Source: Ensifer adhaerens (GTDB taxonomy: Bacteria; Pseudomonadota; Alphaproteobacteria; Rhizobiales; Rhizobiaceae). Taken from it: a stretch of DNA of 64,000 nt. The notes under the pieces were generated by a model. That model searched no databases, was not told the origin of the DNA, and saw only the letters and a list, made by a program, of their open reading frames with translations. Position numbers and translations under genes: made by a program. Positions within the stretch are counted from its first letter, which is position 1. Each line of letters begins with the position of its first letter. This document shows, piece after piece, positions 16,616 to 26,445 of this stretch. The stretch spans positions 372,001 through 436,000 of the forward strand of contig NZ_CP015881.1 in assembly GCF_000697965.2 (NCBI RefSeq), written 5' to 3'.

Positions 16616-17610
16616 GTGCGATCGTCGAACGCGTGAAGACCCTCATCGGTCCGGAAATGGCCGGGCCGGGGCTGGCGTTTCTCGCCGTGGTGTTGGTGTT
16701 CGGCATCGCCTCGCCGCAGTTCCTCAGCGCGGCCACCTTCGGTTCGGTCGCCTTCCAGCTGCCGGAGCTCGGCCTTCTGACGCTCGCGATGTTGCTGCCG
16801 ATCCTGACGGGCGGGCTCAATCTCGCGATCACCTTCACGGCCAACATCGCCGGGCTGACGCTCGCCTGGGTGTTGCAGGCCAATGGCGGGGTGGAGGCCG
16901 GCCCCGGCGCTTTCCTGCTCGGTTCGGTGCTCGCCATTCTCGTTGGGGCGGCGAGCGGCGTGATCATGGGACTGGTGATTGCCTTTACCCGCGCGCATCC
17001 GATCCTCGTGTCGTTGTCGATGATGATCTTCCTGCGCGGCCTCGGCGAGTTCCTGACGCGCGGCGGCGACGTATCCGGCTTTCCGGCCTTCCTCGGTCCG
17101 CTCGGTCACGGCTCGTTTCTCGGCGTGCCGATCCCGCTCATCATCTTTATCGTCTGCTTGCTCGCCTGGAACGTGCTGCTGACCCGCACGAAGCTCGGCT
17201 TCAACACGTACATGATCGGCTCCAACCTCGAGGCGACCCGCTATTCCGGCATCAACACCCGCAAGGTGATCGTGCTCGTCTATGCGCTCTCCGGCGCCAT
17301 GTGCGCGATTGCCGGCATCATCATGCTGGCGCGCTTCAATTCCGTGCGCATCGGCCACGGTGAAAGCTACCTGCTGATCACGGTGCTCGCCTGCTTCTTG
17401 GGTGGCGTCAATCCGTTCGGCGGCTTCGGTCGGGTCATCCCCGTCTTTGTCGCGCTGGTGGTGCTGCAGCTTCTCTCTTCGGGTCTCAACCTCGTCGGTG
17501 CCAACCAGCATCTGGCGACCGCCGTCTGGGGTTTGCTGCTCGCCGGCGTCATGGTGCTGCGCTTCGTCGCGACGAAATTCAAGATTTCATTTGTCAGAAA
17601 GGAAACATGA
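16612..17610 (+). CDS. Sugar ABC importer, permease 2
   Basis: This 332-residue RbsC-like permease has about nine hydrophobic segments and the family motifs LLPILTGGLNLAITFTANIA and ITVLACFLGGVNPFGGFGR. It starts at the ATG of an ATGA overlap with permease 1, behind AAAGGAG. It is a paralogue of permease 1, so the channel is a heterodimer. Confidence 0.9.
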   Translation: MSAIVERVKTLIGPEMAGPGLAFLAVVLVFGIASPQFLSAATFGSVAFQLPELGLLTLAMLLPILTGGLNLAITFTANIAGLTLAWVLQANGGVEAGPGAFLLGSVLAILVGAASGVIMGLVIAFTRAHPILVSLSMMIFLRGLGEFLTRGGDVSGFPAFLGPLGHGSFLGVPIPLIIFIVCLLAWNVLLTRTKLGFNTYMIGSNLEATRYSGINTRKVIVLVYALSGAMCAIAGIIMLARFNSVRIGHGESYLLITVLACFLGGVNPFGGFGRVIPVFVALVVLQLLSSGLNLVGANQHLATAVWGLLLAGVMVLRFVATKFKISFVRKET

Positions 17611-18461
17611 CCATGCAGGGTTTTGGCGTCCATACGAGCATGTGGACCATGAATTGGGATCGCCCCGGTGCGGAGCGCGCCGTTGCGGCGGCGGTGAAAT
17701 ACGCCGTCGACTTCATCGAGATCCCGATGCTCAATCCGCCGGCGGTTGATACTGCCCATACCAAGGCGCTGCTGGAGAAAAACAAGCTGCGCGCGGTCTG
17801 CTCGCTCGGCCTGCCGGAGCGCGCCTGGGCATCCGTCCGACCCGATGCCGCGATCGAGCATCTGAAGGTGGCGATCGACAAGACGGCCGATCTCGGCGGC
17901 GAGGCGCTGTCCGGCGTCATCTACGGCGGCATCGGCGAGCGCACCGGCGTGCCGCCGACTGAAGCCGAGTACGACAACATCGCCCGTGTGCTGCAGGCCG
18001 CCGCCAAGCACGCCAAAACCCGTGGCATCGAACTTGGCGTCGAGGCGGTCAACCGCTACGAGAACCACCTGATCAACACCGGTTGGCAAGCGGTCGACAT
18101 GATCAAGCGAGTGGGCGCCGACAATGTCTTCGTGCATCTCGATACCTACCACATGAACATCGAGGAAAAGGGCATCGGCACCGGCATCCTCGATGCACGC
18201 GACTTCATCAAATACATCCACCTGTCCGAAAGCGACCGCGGCACACCCGGCTATGGCAACTGCGCCTGGGACGAGATTTTCGCGACGCTGGCTGCGATCG
18301 GTTTCAAGGGTGGACTGGCGATGGAAAGCTTCATCAACATGCCGCCGGAAGTGGCCTATGGCCTTGCGGTCTGGCGGCCGGTCGCCAGGGACGAAGAGGA
18401 AGTGATGGGCAACGGCCTGCCGTTCCTTAGGAACAAGGCCCGGCAATACGGATTGATCTAG
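17607..18461 (+). CDS. Ketose 3-epimerase-like sugar isomerase/epimerase
   Basis: This 284-residue TIM-barrel protein follows the layout of D-psicose/D-tagatose 3-epimerases. GVEAVNRYENHLINT supplies the metal-binding Glu and the Arg, HLDTYHMNIEEKGI the Asp, HLSESDRGTPGYG the His and its active-site loop, and AMESFI the second metal Glu. Such enzymes use a divalent metal to epimerise C3 of a ketose, or to isomerise aldoses in related groups. It overlaps the permease stop by 4 nt (ATGA), with AAAGGA before it. Being placed before a kinase and an aldolase, it probably converts the imported sugar into the kinase substrate. Confidence 0.85.
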   Translation: MTMQGFGVHTSMWTMNWDRPGAERAVAAAVKYAVDFIEIPMLNPPAVDTAHTKALLEKNKLRAVCSLGLPERAWASVRPDAAIEHLKVAIDKTADLGGEALSGVIYGGIGERTGVPPTEAEYDNIARVLQAAAKHAKTRGIELGVEAVNRYENHLINTGWQAVDMIKRVGADNVFVHLDTYHMNIEEKGIGTGILDARDFIKYIHLSESDRGTPGYGNCAWDEIFATLAAIGFKGGLAMESFINMPPEVAYGLAVWRPVARDEEEVMGNGLPFLRNKARQYGLI

Positions 18462-18508
18462 GTGCGCGCGCTTTAAGCGCCGCCTCTATCAGGACGGAGG
18501 GTCTCGGT

Positions 18509-19978
18509 ATGGCAGTTTCAGCGGATGCGGACACGGGGACGGTCGCCGTCCTTGACGTCGGCAAGACCAATGTGAAGCTGAACGCGGTCACATCAGACGG
18601 TTTCGTCCTGGAAACGCTGAGCGTTGCCAACCCAGTGCTGCCGGGCCCGCCCTGGCGGCATCACGACCTCGAAAGCCTTGGCGAATGGATCTTCGCCAGT
18701 CTCGCAGATCTTGGTCGCCGCCATCCGCTGCAAACCTTCGTCGCCGCCGGTCACGGGTCCGGCGGCGTACTCGTCGGCGATGACCCGGATATGGCCGCTG
18801 GCGCGGCTCTACCGATGATCGATTACGAGCAGCCGGTGCCGGAGAAAATCCAGCTCGGCTACGCGCCGCTCTCCGGCTCGTTTTTCGACCGCGGCAGCGC
18901 GACGATGCACAGCGCCACCCATCAGGCGCGCCAGCTCTACTGGATGCAGGAGCATGCGCCCGATGCCGTCGCCGCCGCGTGCTGGTATCTCGGCCTGCCG
19001 CAATATTGGGCGTGGCGGCTGTCGGGCGTTGCTGCATCCGAGGCGAGCCTGCTCGGCGCGCAATCGCATCTCTGGAATGTCGCCGAACGCCGCTTCGCGC
19101 CCATTGTCGGGACACGCGGCTGGCGGAGCCTGATGCCGGATTTTGCCGATGCCTGGCAGGTCCTCGGCTCCGCTCGTCCCGAGCTTGTCCGGCGCCACGG
19201 GTTGCCGGAAGGCTTGCGCGTGCTTACGGGCGGCCACGACAGCAGCCTCAACCACTATCGTTATCACGCCGGCGGGCTCAACGATTTCATCGTCGTTTCG
19301 ACCGGAACGTGGATCGTCGGCTTTTCCGGCCGCACGGCGCTCGACCGGCTCGACGAACGCCGCGGCATGACGCTGAACAGCGACGTCTTCGGGCGCCCGC
19401 TCGGCGGCGTGCTCACGATGGGCGGCCGCGAGTTCTCCCATGTGGCGGGCCGCGAACCGCCGGACGCCGCGGTGCCTGACGACGTCGTTCTCGGCTTGAT
19501 CGCCAGACGCAGCATGGCGCTGCCGTCGTTCGGCGACGATGACGGCCTCTTTCCGGGAAGTGCCGGTCGCGGTCGCATCAGCGGGCCACCGCCGGAAACG
19601 CCGATCGAACGCAAGGCGCTGGCGTTGCTCTATTGCGCGCTTCTAACGGCGGAGTGCGTGGAGGCGCTGGGGCCGGGGCCGCTGGTCGTACTCGACGGAA
19701 GCTTCCTGCGCGACCCGCTCTATGCCCGCCTCGTCGCCGCACTGATGCCGAACCGGCGTGTGCGTTTCAATCTCGATGCCTATGGCGTGGCCTCCGGCGC
19801 CGCACTGCTTGCAAGCGAGGGCCGGCGCCGGCGCCCGGCGCCGCTTTCGCTCGCCGATCCCGGCGACGTGTCTTACCTCTCGCCTGCTGTCGCCGTCTAT
19901 GCGTCGCAATGGCGAGCCCGCGCCCGGGCTGGGCACAACAATGGTTTCAGTCGCGACTTCGAAAGGACATATCGATGA
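18509..19978 (+). CDS. FGGY-family carbohydrate kinase
   Basis: This 489-residue kinase is closest in feel to rhamnulokinase/fuculokinase members. The N-terminal phosphate-binding loop reads LDVGKTNVKL; GGHDSSLNHY and STGTWIVGF lie in the ATP-binding half, and LDGSFLRDPLYARL precedes the C-terminal part. Domain order and length are normal. Its ribosome site GGACGGAGG is strong and its stop overlaps the aldolase start. It should phosphorylate the ketose made by the upstream epimerase, in the cytoplasm, giving a ketose phosphate for the aldolase. Confidence 0.85.
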   Translation: MAVSADADTGTVAVLDVGKTNVKLNAVTSDGFVLETLSVANPVLPGPPWRHHDLESLGEWIFASLADLGRRHPLQTFVAAGHGSGGVLVGDDPDMAAGAALPMIDYEQPVPEKIQLGYAPLSGSFFDRGSATMHSATHQARQLYWMQEHAPDAVAAACWYLGLPQYWAWRLSGVAASEASLLGAQSHLWNVAERRFAPIVGTRGWRSLMPDFADAWQVLGSARPELVRRHGLPEGLRVLTGGHDSSLNHYRYHAGGLNDFIVVSTGTWIVGFSGRTALDRLDERRGMTLNSDVFGRPLGGVLTMGGREFSHVAGREPPDAAVPDDVVLGLIARRSMALPSFGDDDGLFPGSAGRGRISGPPPETPIERKALALLYCALLTAECVEALGPGPLVVLDGSFLRDPLYARLVAALMPNRRVRFNLDAYGVASGAALLASEGRRRRPAPLSLADPGDVSYLSPAVAVYASQWRARARAGHNNGFSRDFERTYR

Positions 19979-20670
19979 CCAAGGCCGACATTCTGTCGCT
20001 CCGCCGCGAGATGGTGGACATCTGCCGCCGCATGAATTCGAACGGTATCAACCAGGGGACTGCGGGCAACATTTCTGTTCGTACCGAGACCGGTTTCCTG
20101 ATCACGCCGTCGTCGCTGCCCTATGAGACGATGCAGCCTGAGGATCTGGTCGAGATGGATTTCGACGGTACCTATGTCGGTCTTCGTCCGTCGTCGGAAT
20201 GGCGTTTCCACCGCGATATCCTGAGGGAACGCACGGATATCAACGTCGTACTGCACTGCCATTCGGTCTATGCGACCACGCTTGCCTGCCACCACAAGAC
20301 CATCCCGAGTTTTCACTACATGACCGGCATTGCCGGCGGCACGACGATCCGCTGTGCAGAATATGCGACCTTCGGCACGCAGGCATTGTCCGACAATGCG
20401 CTTGTGGCGCTCAAGGACCGTACGGCCTGCCTGCTTGGCCAGCACGGCCAGATCTCGCTCGGCAGGACGCTCGAGTCCGCCCTGTGGCTGGCGATCGAGA
20501 TCGAGACCCTGTCGCGCATGTATGTTCAGGCGCTGACGCTTGGCGAGCCGCCGGTTCTGCCCGACGACGAGATGGAGCGCGTCATCGCGCAGATGCGCCG
20601 CATGAGCTACGGGCAGGCCCCGGATGACGAGGGTGTCAACGATCTTGCCCGTCCCAGAGAAGCGGTTTGA
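19975..20670 (+). CDS. Class II aldolase/adducin-family aldolase
   Basis: This 231-residue enzyme resembles FucA/RhaD/AraD zinc aldolases. NQGTAGNISVR forms the phosphate-binding part, RPSSEWRFH carries the catalytic Glu equivalent to FucA E73, HCHSVYATTLA gives two zinc His, and QHGQISLG a third. It should split a ketose phosphate into dihydroxyacetone phosphate and an aldehyde; the epimerase-type AraD reaction is less likely because an epimerase already exists in the operon. It starts in an ATGA overlap with the kinase, behind GAAAGGA, and ends the operon. Confidence 0.87.
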   Translation: MTKADILSLRREMVDICRRMNSNGINQGTAGNISVRTETGFLITPSSLPYETMQPEDLVEMDFDGTYVGLRPSSEWRFHRDILRERTDINVVLHCHSVYATTLACHHKTIPSFHYMTGIAGGTTIRCAEYATFGTQALSDNALVALKDRTACLLGQHGQISLGRTLESALWLAIEIETLSRMYVQALTLGEPPVLPDDEMERVIAQMRRMSYGQAPDDEGVNDLARPREAV

Positions 20671-20769
20671 GGCGACTGGTCGCGGCGCCGCGGAAGCGCG
20701 CCGGCCCGCCCTGAAACAATCGATTTTGAGGGGACAAAGCCGTGCGTCGTCGCCCGGTCGCATCTCTGC

Positions 20770-20799
20770 CCCCATTCTTCGCGGGTTTGCGAAATGGGG
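20770..20799 (+). repeat. Stem-loop before bcsN
   Basis: CCCCAT plus TTCGC pairs with GCGAA plus ATGGGG, an 11-bp stem with a 2-nt bulge and a 6-nt loop. It ends 21 nt before the bcsN start. It may end the sugar operon transcript or shape the bcsN leader; there is no T-run. Confidence 0.5.
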
Positions 20800-20820
20800 T
20801 GAATCAACTAATGCTCAGCC

Positions 20821-21831
20821 ATGATGCAACGATATCTGAGTCGGAGATTCGGCACGTCGGAGAGACGGCTGCGCCCTGCGGACGGCTGGCGCGTGGCTGC
20901 GGTGTCGCTGGTGGCCGCGACCGTGCTGTCGGGCTGCAACACGCGCCAGGACGTCGGCACGCCGACCGGCAGTATCATGGTTCCCTCGGAAAACGCGTTG
21001 ATCCTGCCGCCGCCCGGCGGGCCTGCGGTTCTGAACGTCGTCGAACGGCGCAGCACCAACGCGATCGAGCAGGATATCTATCTTTACACGTCGGCGGCGA
21101 CCCCAGGTCAGAACCTGCTGCGGGCCAAGTTCTTCGGCCCGATGAACGCCAAGTTCGACCAACAGTCCCGCTCGAACTATGTCGCTGTGCGCGACAACAA
21201 GATGATGGCTGAGGCGCGCCGGGCGCTGCCCGGCGTTTCGCTGTCGCTCAACCCTTACTTCCTGCAGAACAATTACGGGCCGTTCGGCTATGCCTTCGGT
21301 CAGGGCCGGGCGAACGACGCCTGCATCTTTGCCTGGCAGCAGATCCGCCAGGCGGAGAACCATCGCTCGCCGCTCAAGGGCTACGGCACGATCCAGGTGA
21401 GGCTGCGCTATTGCGCGGCAGGCGCCAGCGAGACCGAGCTTTTGGCCCCGGTCTACGGCTACACGATCACCGGCACCTTCGGCGATCCTGCCTGGAACCC
21501 CTATGGCGCGCCGCCGCCGCTGGAGGCGGGTCTCGGCCGAACCGGCAGCCCGATCTACCGCAAGGAAGAGGCGGTGACCACGAGCGCTCCGGTGGTGGTT
21601 CCGCGGCGCCAGGTGCAGCCCGTGGCACGGCGTGAAGTCAGCAGCGTTCCGGCACGCGTCGAACAGCAGGTCGTTGCGCCCACCGCGGTGACGTCGATCC
21701 CGGTTCCGCAGCCGGACGGAACCGTCTCAATGCCGCAGGCGCAGGCGGAAACCACGGCGAAAACCTTGCCGAACGTGATCGTGCCGGCTCCTGCGTGCGC
21801 AGGGCAGCAGACCGGAGGAGCCTGCCCTTAA
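20821..21831 (+). CDS. bcsN: Cellulose biosynthesis lipoprotein BcsN
   Basis: This 336-residue protein has a long signal region ending in the lipobox VLSGC, so it should be an outer-membrane-anchored lipoprotein. The core (SIMVPSENALILPPPGGPAV, YLYTSAATPGQNLLRAKFFG) matches the rhizobial BcsN family found with class III cellulose operons. The last 100 residues are Pro/Val/Gln-rich and likely disordered. Its function is not established; it may take part in cellulose export in systems without BcsC. The ribosome site is weak, and ATG codons at 20821 and 20824 both fit. Confidence 0.85.
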   Translation: MMQRYLSRRFGTSERRLRPADGWRVAAVSLVAATVLSGCNTRQDVGTPTGSIMVPSENALILPPPGGPAVLNVVERRSTNAIEQDIYLYTSAATPGQNLLRAKFFGPMNAKFDQQSRSNYVAVRDNKMMAEARRALPGVSLSLNPYFLQNNYGPFGYAFGQGRANDACIFAWQQIRQAENHRSPLKGYGTIQVRLRYCAAGASETELLAPVYGYTITGTFGDPAWNPYGAPPPLEAGLGRTGSPIYRKEEAVTTSAPVVVPRRQVQPVARREVSSVPARVEQQVVAPTAVTSIPVPQPDGTVSMPQAQAETTAKTLPNVIVPAPACAGQQTGGACP

Positions 21832-21940
21832 TCGACCGCTAACCATCCTTTGTTATGGGCTGGTGTCGGTAGGGGAGACTCGGTCGAATATGGGTCGGGC
21901 AATACCAGTGGCATGATGCCGAACGCTGGAAGGCAAATGT

Positions 21941-24118
21941 ATGAGCAGGATCGGATCGGTTGCCGCTTGGGCGTTTTTCTCGCTTTGTGTGATGGCGGTC
22001 ATCACGCTGCCGGTGAACCTCCAGACGCAGCTCATCGTCAGCGTTCTCATCGTAACCTTCATGGCCGTGCTCAAGCTTGCCAATGCCGGCGGCCGCTGGC
22101 GGCTGATCGCGCTCGCCTTCGGTACGGCGATCGTGCTGCGTTATGTCTATTGGCGCACTACAAGCACGCTGCCGCCGCTCAACCAGCTTGAAAACTTCAT
22201 CCCGGGCTTCCTGCTCTACCTCGCTGAAATGTATAGCGTGATGATGTTGTCGCTCAGCCTGTTCGTAGTGGCGATGCCGTTGCCGCCGCGAAAGGCGAGT
22301 TCGATCTCTCCCGGCAAGTTTCCGAAGGTCGATGTCTTCGTGCCGTCCTACAACGAGGACGCAGGCCTGCTCGCCAATACGCTTGCCGCCGCCAAGGCGA
22401 TGGATTATCCGGCCGACAAGCTGACGGTGTGGCTGCTCGACGACGGCGGCACCCTGCAGAAGCGCAACTCGGCAAACCTTGTCGAAGCGCAGCGCGCATC
22501 CGCCCGCAATGCCGAACTGCAGGCGCTTTGCGACGATCTCGGCGTGCGCTACCTCACGCGCGAGCGCAACGAGCACGCCAAAGCCGGCAACCTCAACAAC
22601 GGCATGCTGCACTCCGACGGCGAATTGATTGCGGTCTTCGATGCCGACCACGCGCCGGCGCGCGACTTCCTTTTGGAGACCGTCGGCTATTTCGAGCAGG
22701 ACCCGAAGCTGTTCCTGGTGCAGACGCCGCACTTCTTCCTCAACCCGGATCCGCTTGAGCGCAACCTGCGCACTTTCGAGAAAATGCCGAGCGAGAACGA
22801 GATGTTCTACGGCATCATCCAGCGCGGTCTCGACAAGTGGAATGCCGCCTTCTTCTGCGGCTCGGCCGCCGTTCTTCGCCGCAAGGCGCTGGAGGATACC
22901 GAGGGCTTCAGCGGCATGAGCATCACCGAGGATTGCGAAACGGCATTGGCGCTGCACGGACGCGGCTGGAACAGCATCTATGTCGACCGCCCGCTGATCG
23001 CCGGCCTGCAACCGGCGACCTTCGCCAGCTTCATCGGCCAGCGCAGCCGCTGGGCGCAAGGGATGATGCAGATCCTCATATTCCGCTTTCCGCTGTTCAA
23101 GGGCGGACTGTCGATCCCGCAACGGCTTTGCTACATGTCGTCGACGCTGTTCTGGCTGTTTCCGATCCCGCGGACGATTTTCCTTTTTGCGCCGCTCTTC
23201 TATCTGTTCTTCGACCTTGAGATCTTCACGGCGTCTGGCGGCGAGTTCCTCGCCTATACGCTGGCCTACATGGTCGTGAACCTGATGATGCAGAACTATC
23301 TCTACGGCTCGTTCCGCTGGCCCTGGATCTCTGAACTCTACGAGTTCGCCCAGACGGTGCATCTGCTGCCGGCGGTCATCTCTGTGCTGCTGCGGCCGAG
23401 CCGGCCGACCTTCAAGGTGACGGCAAAGGATGAATCGATCCTGGAAAGCCGGCTCTCCGAGATCGCCCGGCCGTTCTTCGTCATCTTCGCGGTGCTTTTC
23501 GTCGCCCTGCTCATGACGGTCTACCGGGTCTACACCGAGCCGTACAAGGCAGACGTGACGCTCGTCGTCGGCGGCTGGAACCTCTTGAACCTGATCATGG
23601 CCGGCTGCGTGCTCGGCGTCGTGTCGGAGCGCGGCGAGCGGGCAGCCTCCCGGCGCGTCAAGGTCAGCCGCCGCTGCGAGTTCGGGGTCGCCGACAAATG
23701 GTATCCGGCAACGATCGAGGATGTCTCGGCGCACGGCGCGCGCGTCCAGGTCTACGGCATCGACGCATCGACGCTGCCGACCGACACCGAGGGCGGGATC
23801 CGCTTCGAGCCCTATAGCGGCAGCGGCGTGGCCGAGACGCTGCCTGTCGCGATCCGCAACAAGGAGGTTGCCGGCGATATCACCATCATGGGCTGCCGCT
23901 ACCTGCCGCAGGTCGCCCGCCATCACAGCCTGGTCGCCGACCTGATCTTTGCCAATTCGCGGCAATGGAGCGAGTTTCAAAGCGCCCGGCGCGGTAATCC
24001 GGGACTGGTGCGCGGAACGTTCTGGTTCCTCTGGCTGGCGCTCTATCAGACGAGCCGCGGCATGATCTACTTCCTTCGCAGCCTGCGTGGCTCCGAGGCG
24101 CAGAAGGAGGGCGCTTGA
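21941..24118 (+). CDS. bcsA: Cellulose synthase catalytic subunit BcsA
   Basis: This 725-residue inner-membrane glycosyltransferase polymerises UDP-glucose into beta-1,4-glucan. Membrane helices at the start are followed by a GT2 domain with D167/D168 (LLDDGG), D234 and D236 (FDADH), D331 (ITEDCETAL) and Q367/R370/W371 (QRSRW). More helices precede a C-terminal PilZ domain (about 565-665, with basic RRVKVSRR and DVSAHGARV) that binds cyclic di-GMP. All catalytic and PilZ motifs look intact, so activity should depend on cyclic di-GMP. GGAAGG precedes the ATG. It overlaps bcsB by one base. Confidence 0.95.
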   Translation: MSRIGSVAAWAFFSLCVMAVITLPVNLQTQLIVSVLIVTFMAVLKLANAGGRWRLIALAFGTAIVLRYVYWRTTSTLPPLNQLENFIPGFLLYLAEMYSVMMLSLSLFVVAMPLPPRKASSISPGKFPKVDVFVPSYNEDAGLLANTLAAAKAMDYPADKLTVWLLDDGGTLQKRNSANLVEAQRASARNAELQALCDDLGVRYLTRERNEHAKAGNLNNGMLHSDGELIAVFDADHAPARDFLLETVGYFEQDPKLFLVQTPHFFLNPDPLERNLRTFEKMPSENEMFYGIIQRGLDKWNAAFFCGSAAVLRRKALEDTEGFSGMSITEDCETALALHGRGWNSIYVDRPLIAGLQPATFASFIGQRSRWAQGMMQILIFRFPLFKGGLSIPQRLCYMSSTLFWLFPIPRTIFLFAPLFYLFFDLEIFTASGGEFLAYTLAYMVVNLMMQNYLYGSFRWPWISELYEFAQTVHLLPAVISVLLRPSRPTFKVTAKDESILESRLSEIARPFFVIFAVLFVALLMTVYRVYTEPYKADVTLVVGGWNLLNLIMAGCVLGVVSERGERAASRRVKVSRRCEFGVADKWYPATIEDVSAHGARVQVYGIDASTLPTDTEGGIRFEPYSGSGVAETLPVAIRNKEVAGDITIMGCRYLPQVARHHSLVADLIFANSRQWSEFQSARRGNPGLVRGTFWFLWLALYQTSRGMIYFLRSLRGSEAQKEGA

Positions 24119-26445
24119 TGCTCAGGCGCCTCGTTCTCCCAGCCCTCTTGCTTGCGAGCCTTGCAACCGGCGTGTCGGCGCAGCCGTCGCCTTTCGACAT
24201 GTCCGGCGAGCGCCCGGCGGATGCTCCGATCCTGCAGCCGCCGGCAGACACCGGAAGCAACGCCGGGCCGGCAGAGCCCATCGTCACGCTCAAGCCGCCG
24301 GACGACTTCAAGCGCTTCATCATCCCGTTCAGCGCACTGTCGCTGACCGGAGAGGTCGATGAACGCACCTGGTCCGTCTATCTGACGCCGGCGCAGGCGC
24401 AATCTGCCGCCTCGCTTAATTTCGCCTATCAGAACGCGATCGTCGTTGCGCCGGAAGCGTCGACGCTTTCGATCTTCGTCAATGGCGAACTGGCCGGCGA
24501 GAAGCCGATCGGCTCGGCGGAGGCCGCCACGCCGCTGAGCTACGACCTGAAGCCCGGGTTGCTGCGCGCCGGATCCAACGATATTCGCGTCAAGGTTCGC
24601 CAACGCCACCGCACGGACTGCACGGTCGAATCGACCTATGAACTGTGGACTGAGATCGCACCGGAATCGGCCTTCATCCGGTTTTCCTCCGGCGACAGCG
24701 CGACGCTTTCCAGTCTCGACGACGTACGCGCAGTCGGGCTCGATGCGCGCGGCCGGACGCAGTTCAACCTGGTCGTACCCGGCCTCCAGCAGCCGAGCCG
24801 AACGGCAGCTCTGATGCGGCTTGCGCAAGGCATGGCGTTGCGCGGCCAGATGCCCGCCCAGGAATTCGCCCTCAGCGAGACCATGCCTGAACTCGCGAAA
24901 CCCGGGCAGATGACTGCGCTCGTCGGCACCGCGGAGGAAGTGGCGCCGTTCCTCGAGCGACTGCCGGAAGGTGCGTCGAGCGGCCCTGTCGCCATGTTCG
25001 TGCGCGACGGCAAGACGAAGTCGTCGGTGCTGGTGATCAGCGGTCCAGACTGGTCCGCCGTTCAGGAGGCGATCGAGGGGATCACGCAGCCGATGGACCG
25101 CCCGAGCAACGTGCCGCGCGACGTCATCGCCACCGGGCGTTGGCAGTTGCCGGAGACGCCGCTGGTCGTGACGAATGCGCGCCTGCGCTTCTCCGAACTC
25201 GGGGTGGAGACCAGCGAATTTACCGGCCGGCGCTTTCGCACGCGTTTCTCCGTAGCCGTGCCGTCGGATTTCTATGCCGACGCCTATGGCGACGCGACGC
25301 TTCTGCTCGACGCTGCCTATACGGATGCCGTGCTTCCAGGCAGCCACATCGACATCTATATCAACGGCAACATCGCATCGACGATCCCTTTGAACTCGGC
25401 CACAGGCGACATCCTGCGCCACCTGCCGATCAAAGTAACGATGCGCCATTTCAAGCCCGGTCCGAACCTGATCGAGATCGAGGCGGTGCTCTCCGCCGAG
25501 CCGGACAAGGCCTGCGCGCCGGGAACGCCGGCCTCCAACGATCCGCGCTTCGCGCTCTTCGATACGTCCGAACTGCGAATGCCGGACTTCGCGCGCATCG
25601 GTCGCCGGCCGAATATCGCTGCGATTTCCGGTGCTGCCGCCCCCTATCGCAGTGATAGCGCCGCCGTTCCCCTTTTCCTCGACCGTGCCGACGAGGACAC
25701 GCTGTCGGCGGCCGCGACCTTCCTTGCCCGCCTGGCTGTTGCCGGCGGCAGGCCGATGCTGGTGGAGGTGATCACATCGCCGCTTGCAGCCGGCAGCCGC
25801 AACGCGATCTTCATCGGCGCCATGCCGCAGTTGCCGAAGACGGTGCTGACACAGGTCGGTATCGACCCCGCCAGGCAGATGTCCTGGGGCAATGCGGAGG
25901 ACACCGGCCGTCCTGACGACACCCAGAAAGCCATCGACGAATGGCGCACGCGCCTGAGCGGCGGCGCCTGGCGCAACCAGGTCACGGGGTTTCAGACCTG
26001 GGTGAAGCAGGAGTTCGACATTTCGCTGAGCTCGCTGCGTATCCTGCCCGAAGCGCAAGCCGCCTATATTCCGCCGGAAAGTGCCGGGCTTGTGATTGCG
26101 CAAGGCGCCAATCCGAGCGACGACGCGACCTGGACGCTGCTGACGGCGCCAACCGGAAAGCGTCTGCGTGAGGGCACGGCGGCGATCGCCGACGTCACGC
26201 GCTGGCAACAGCTTGCCGGGCGGGTCTCGGCCTATGAGCCGGCGACAGACAAGATCGAGGCGACGCCGGTCGCCGGATTCGATTTCGTCCAGACGCAGCC
26301 GCCGTCGCTCACCAACTATCGCCTGATCTTTGCCAACTGGCTGTCCAGCAACATCATGGTCTATGCCCTGCTGCTGATCGTGCTGTCGGTGCTTCTGGGG
26401 CTGGCAACATCCTCGATGCTGACCCGCCTGGGGCGGCGCCAATGA
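24118..26445 (+). CDS. bcsB: Cellulose synthase regulatory subunit BcsB
   Basis: This 775-residue protein has a signal peptide (MLRRLVLPALLLASLATGVSA), a large beta-rich periplasmic part with alternating carbohydrate-binding-like and flavodoxin-like modules, and a C-terminal membrane anchor (about 748-768, NIMVYALLLIVLSVLLGLAT). BcsB guides the glucan through the periplasm and is needed for BcsA activity. ATG 24118 is chosen over the preceding TTG: it gives the TGATG overlap with bcsA and lies well placed behind AAGGAGG. Confidence 0.93.
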   Translation: MLRRLVLPALLLASLATGVSAQPSPFDMSGERPADAPILQPPADTGSNAGPAEPIVTLKPPDDFKRFIIPFSALSLTGEVDERTWSVYLTPAQAQSAASLNFAYQNAIVVAPEASTLSIFVNGELAGEKPIGSAEAATPLSYDLKPGLLRAGSNDIRVKVRQRHRTDCTVESTYELWTEIAPESAFIRFSSGDSATLSSLDDVRAVGLDARGRTQFNLVVPGLQQPSRTAALMRLAQGMALRGQMPAQEFALSETMPELAKPGQMTALVGTAEEVAPFLERLPEGASSGPVAMFVRDGKTKSSVLVISGPDWSAVQEAIEGITQPMDRPSNVPRDVIATGRWQLPETPLVVTNARLRFSELGVETSEFTGRRFRTRFSVAVPSDFYADAYGDATLLLDAAYTDAVLPGSHIDIYINGNIASTIPLNSATGDILRHLPIKVTMRHFKPGPNLIEIEAVLSAEPDKACAPGTPASNDPRFALFDTSELRMPDFARIGRRPNIAAISGAAAPYRSDSAAVPLFLDRADEDTLSAAATFLARLAVAGGRPMLVEVITSPLAAGSRNAIFIGAMPQLPKTVLTQVGIDPARQMSWGNAEDTGRPDDTQKAIDEWRTRLSGGAWRNQVTGFQTWVKQEFDISLSSLRILPEAQAAYIPPESAGLVIAQGANPSDDATWTLLTAPTGKRLREGTAAIADVTRWQQLAGRVSAYEPATDKIEATPVAGFDFVQTQPPSLTNYRLIFANWLSSNIMVYALLLIVLSVLLGLATSSMLTRLGRRQ

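Noticed and set aside
24067..26442. 791-codon minus-strand frame opposite bcsB
   Set aside because: It has no ribosome site or domain and is Arg-rich; bcsB on the other strand is well supported and in an overlapping operon.
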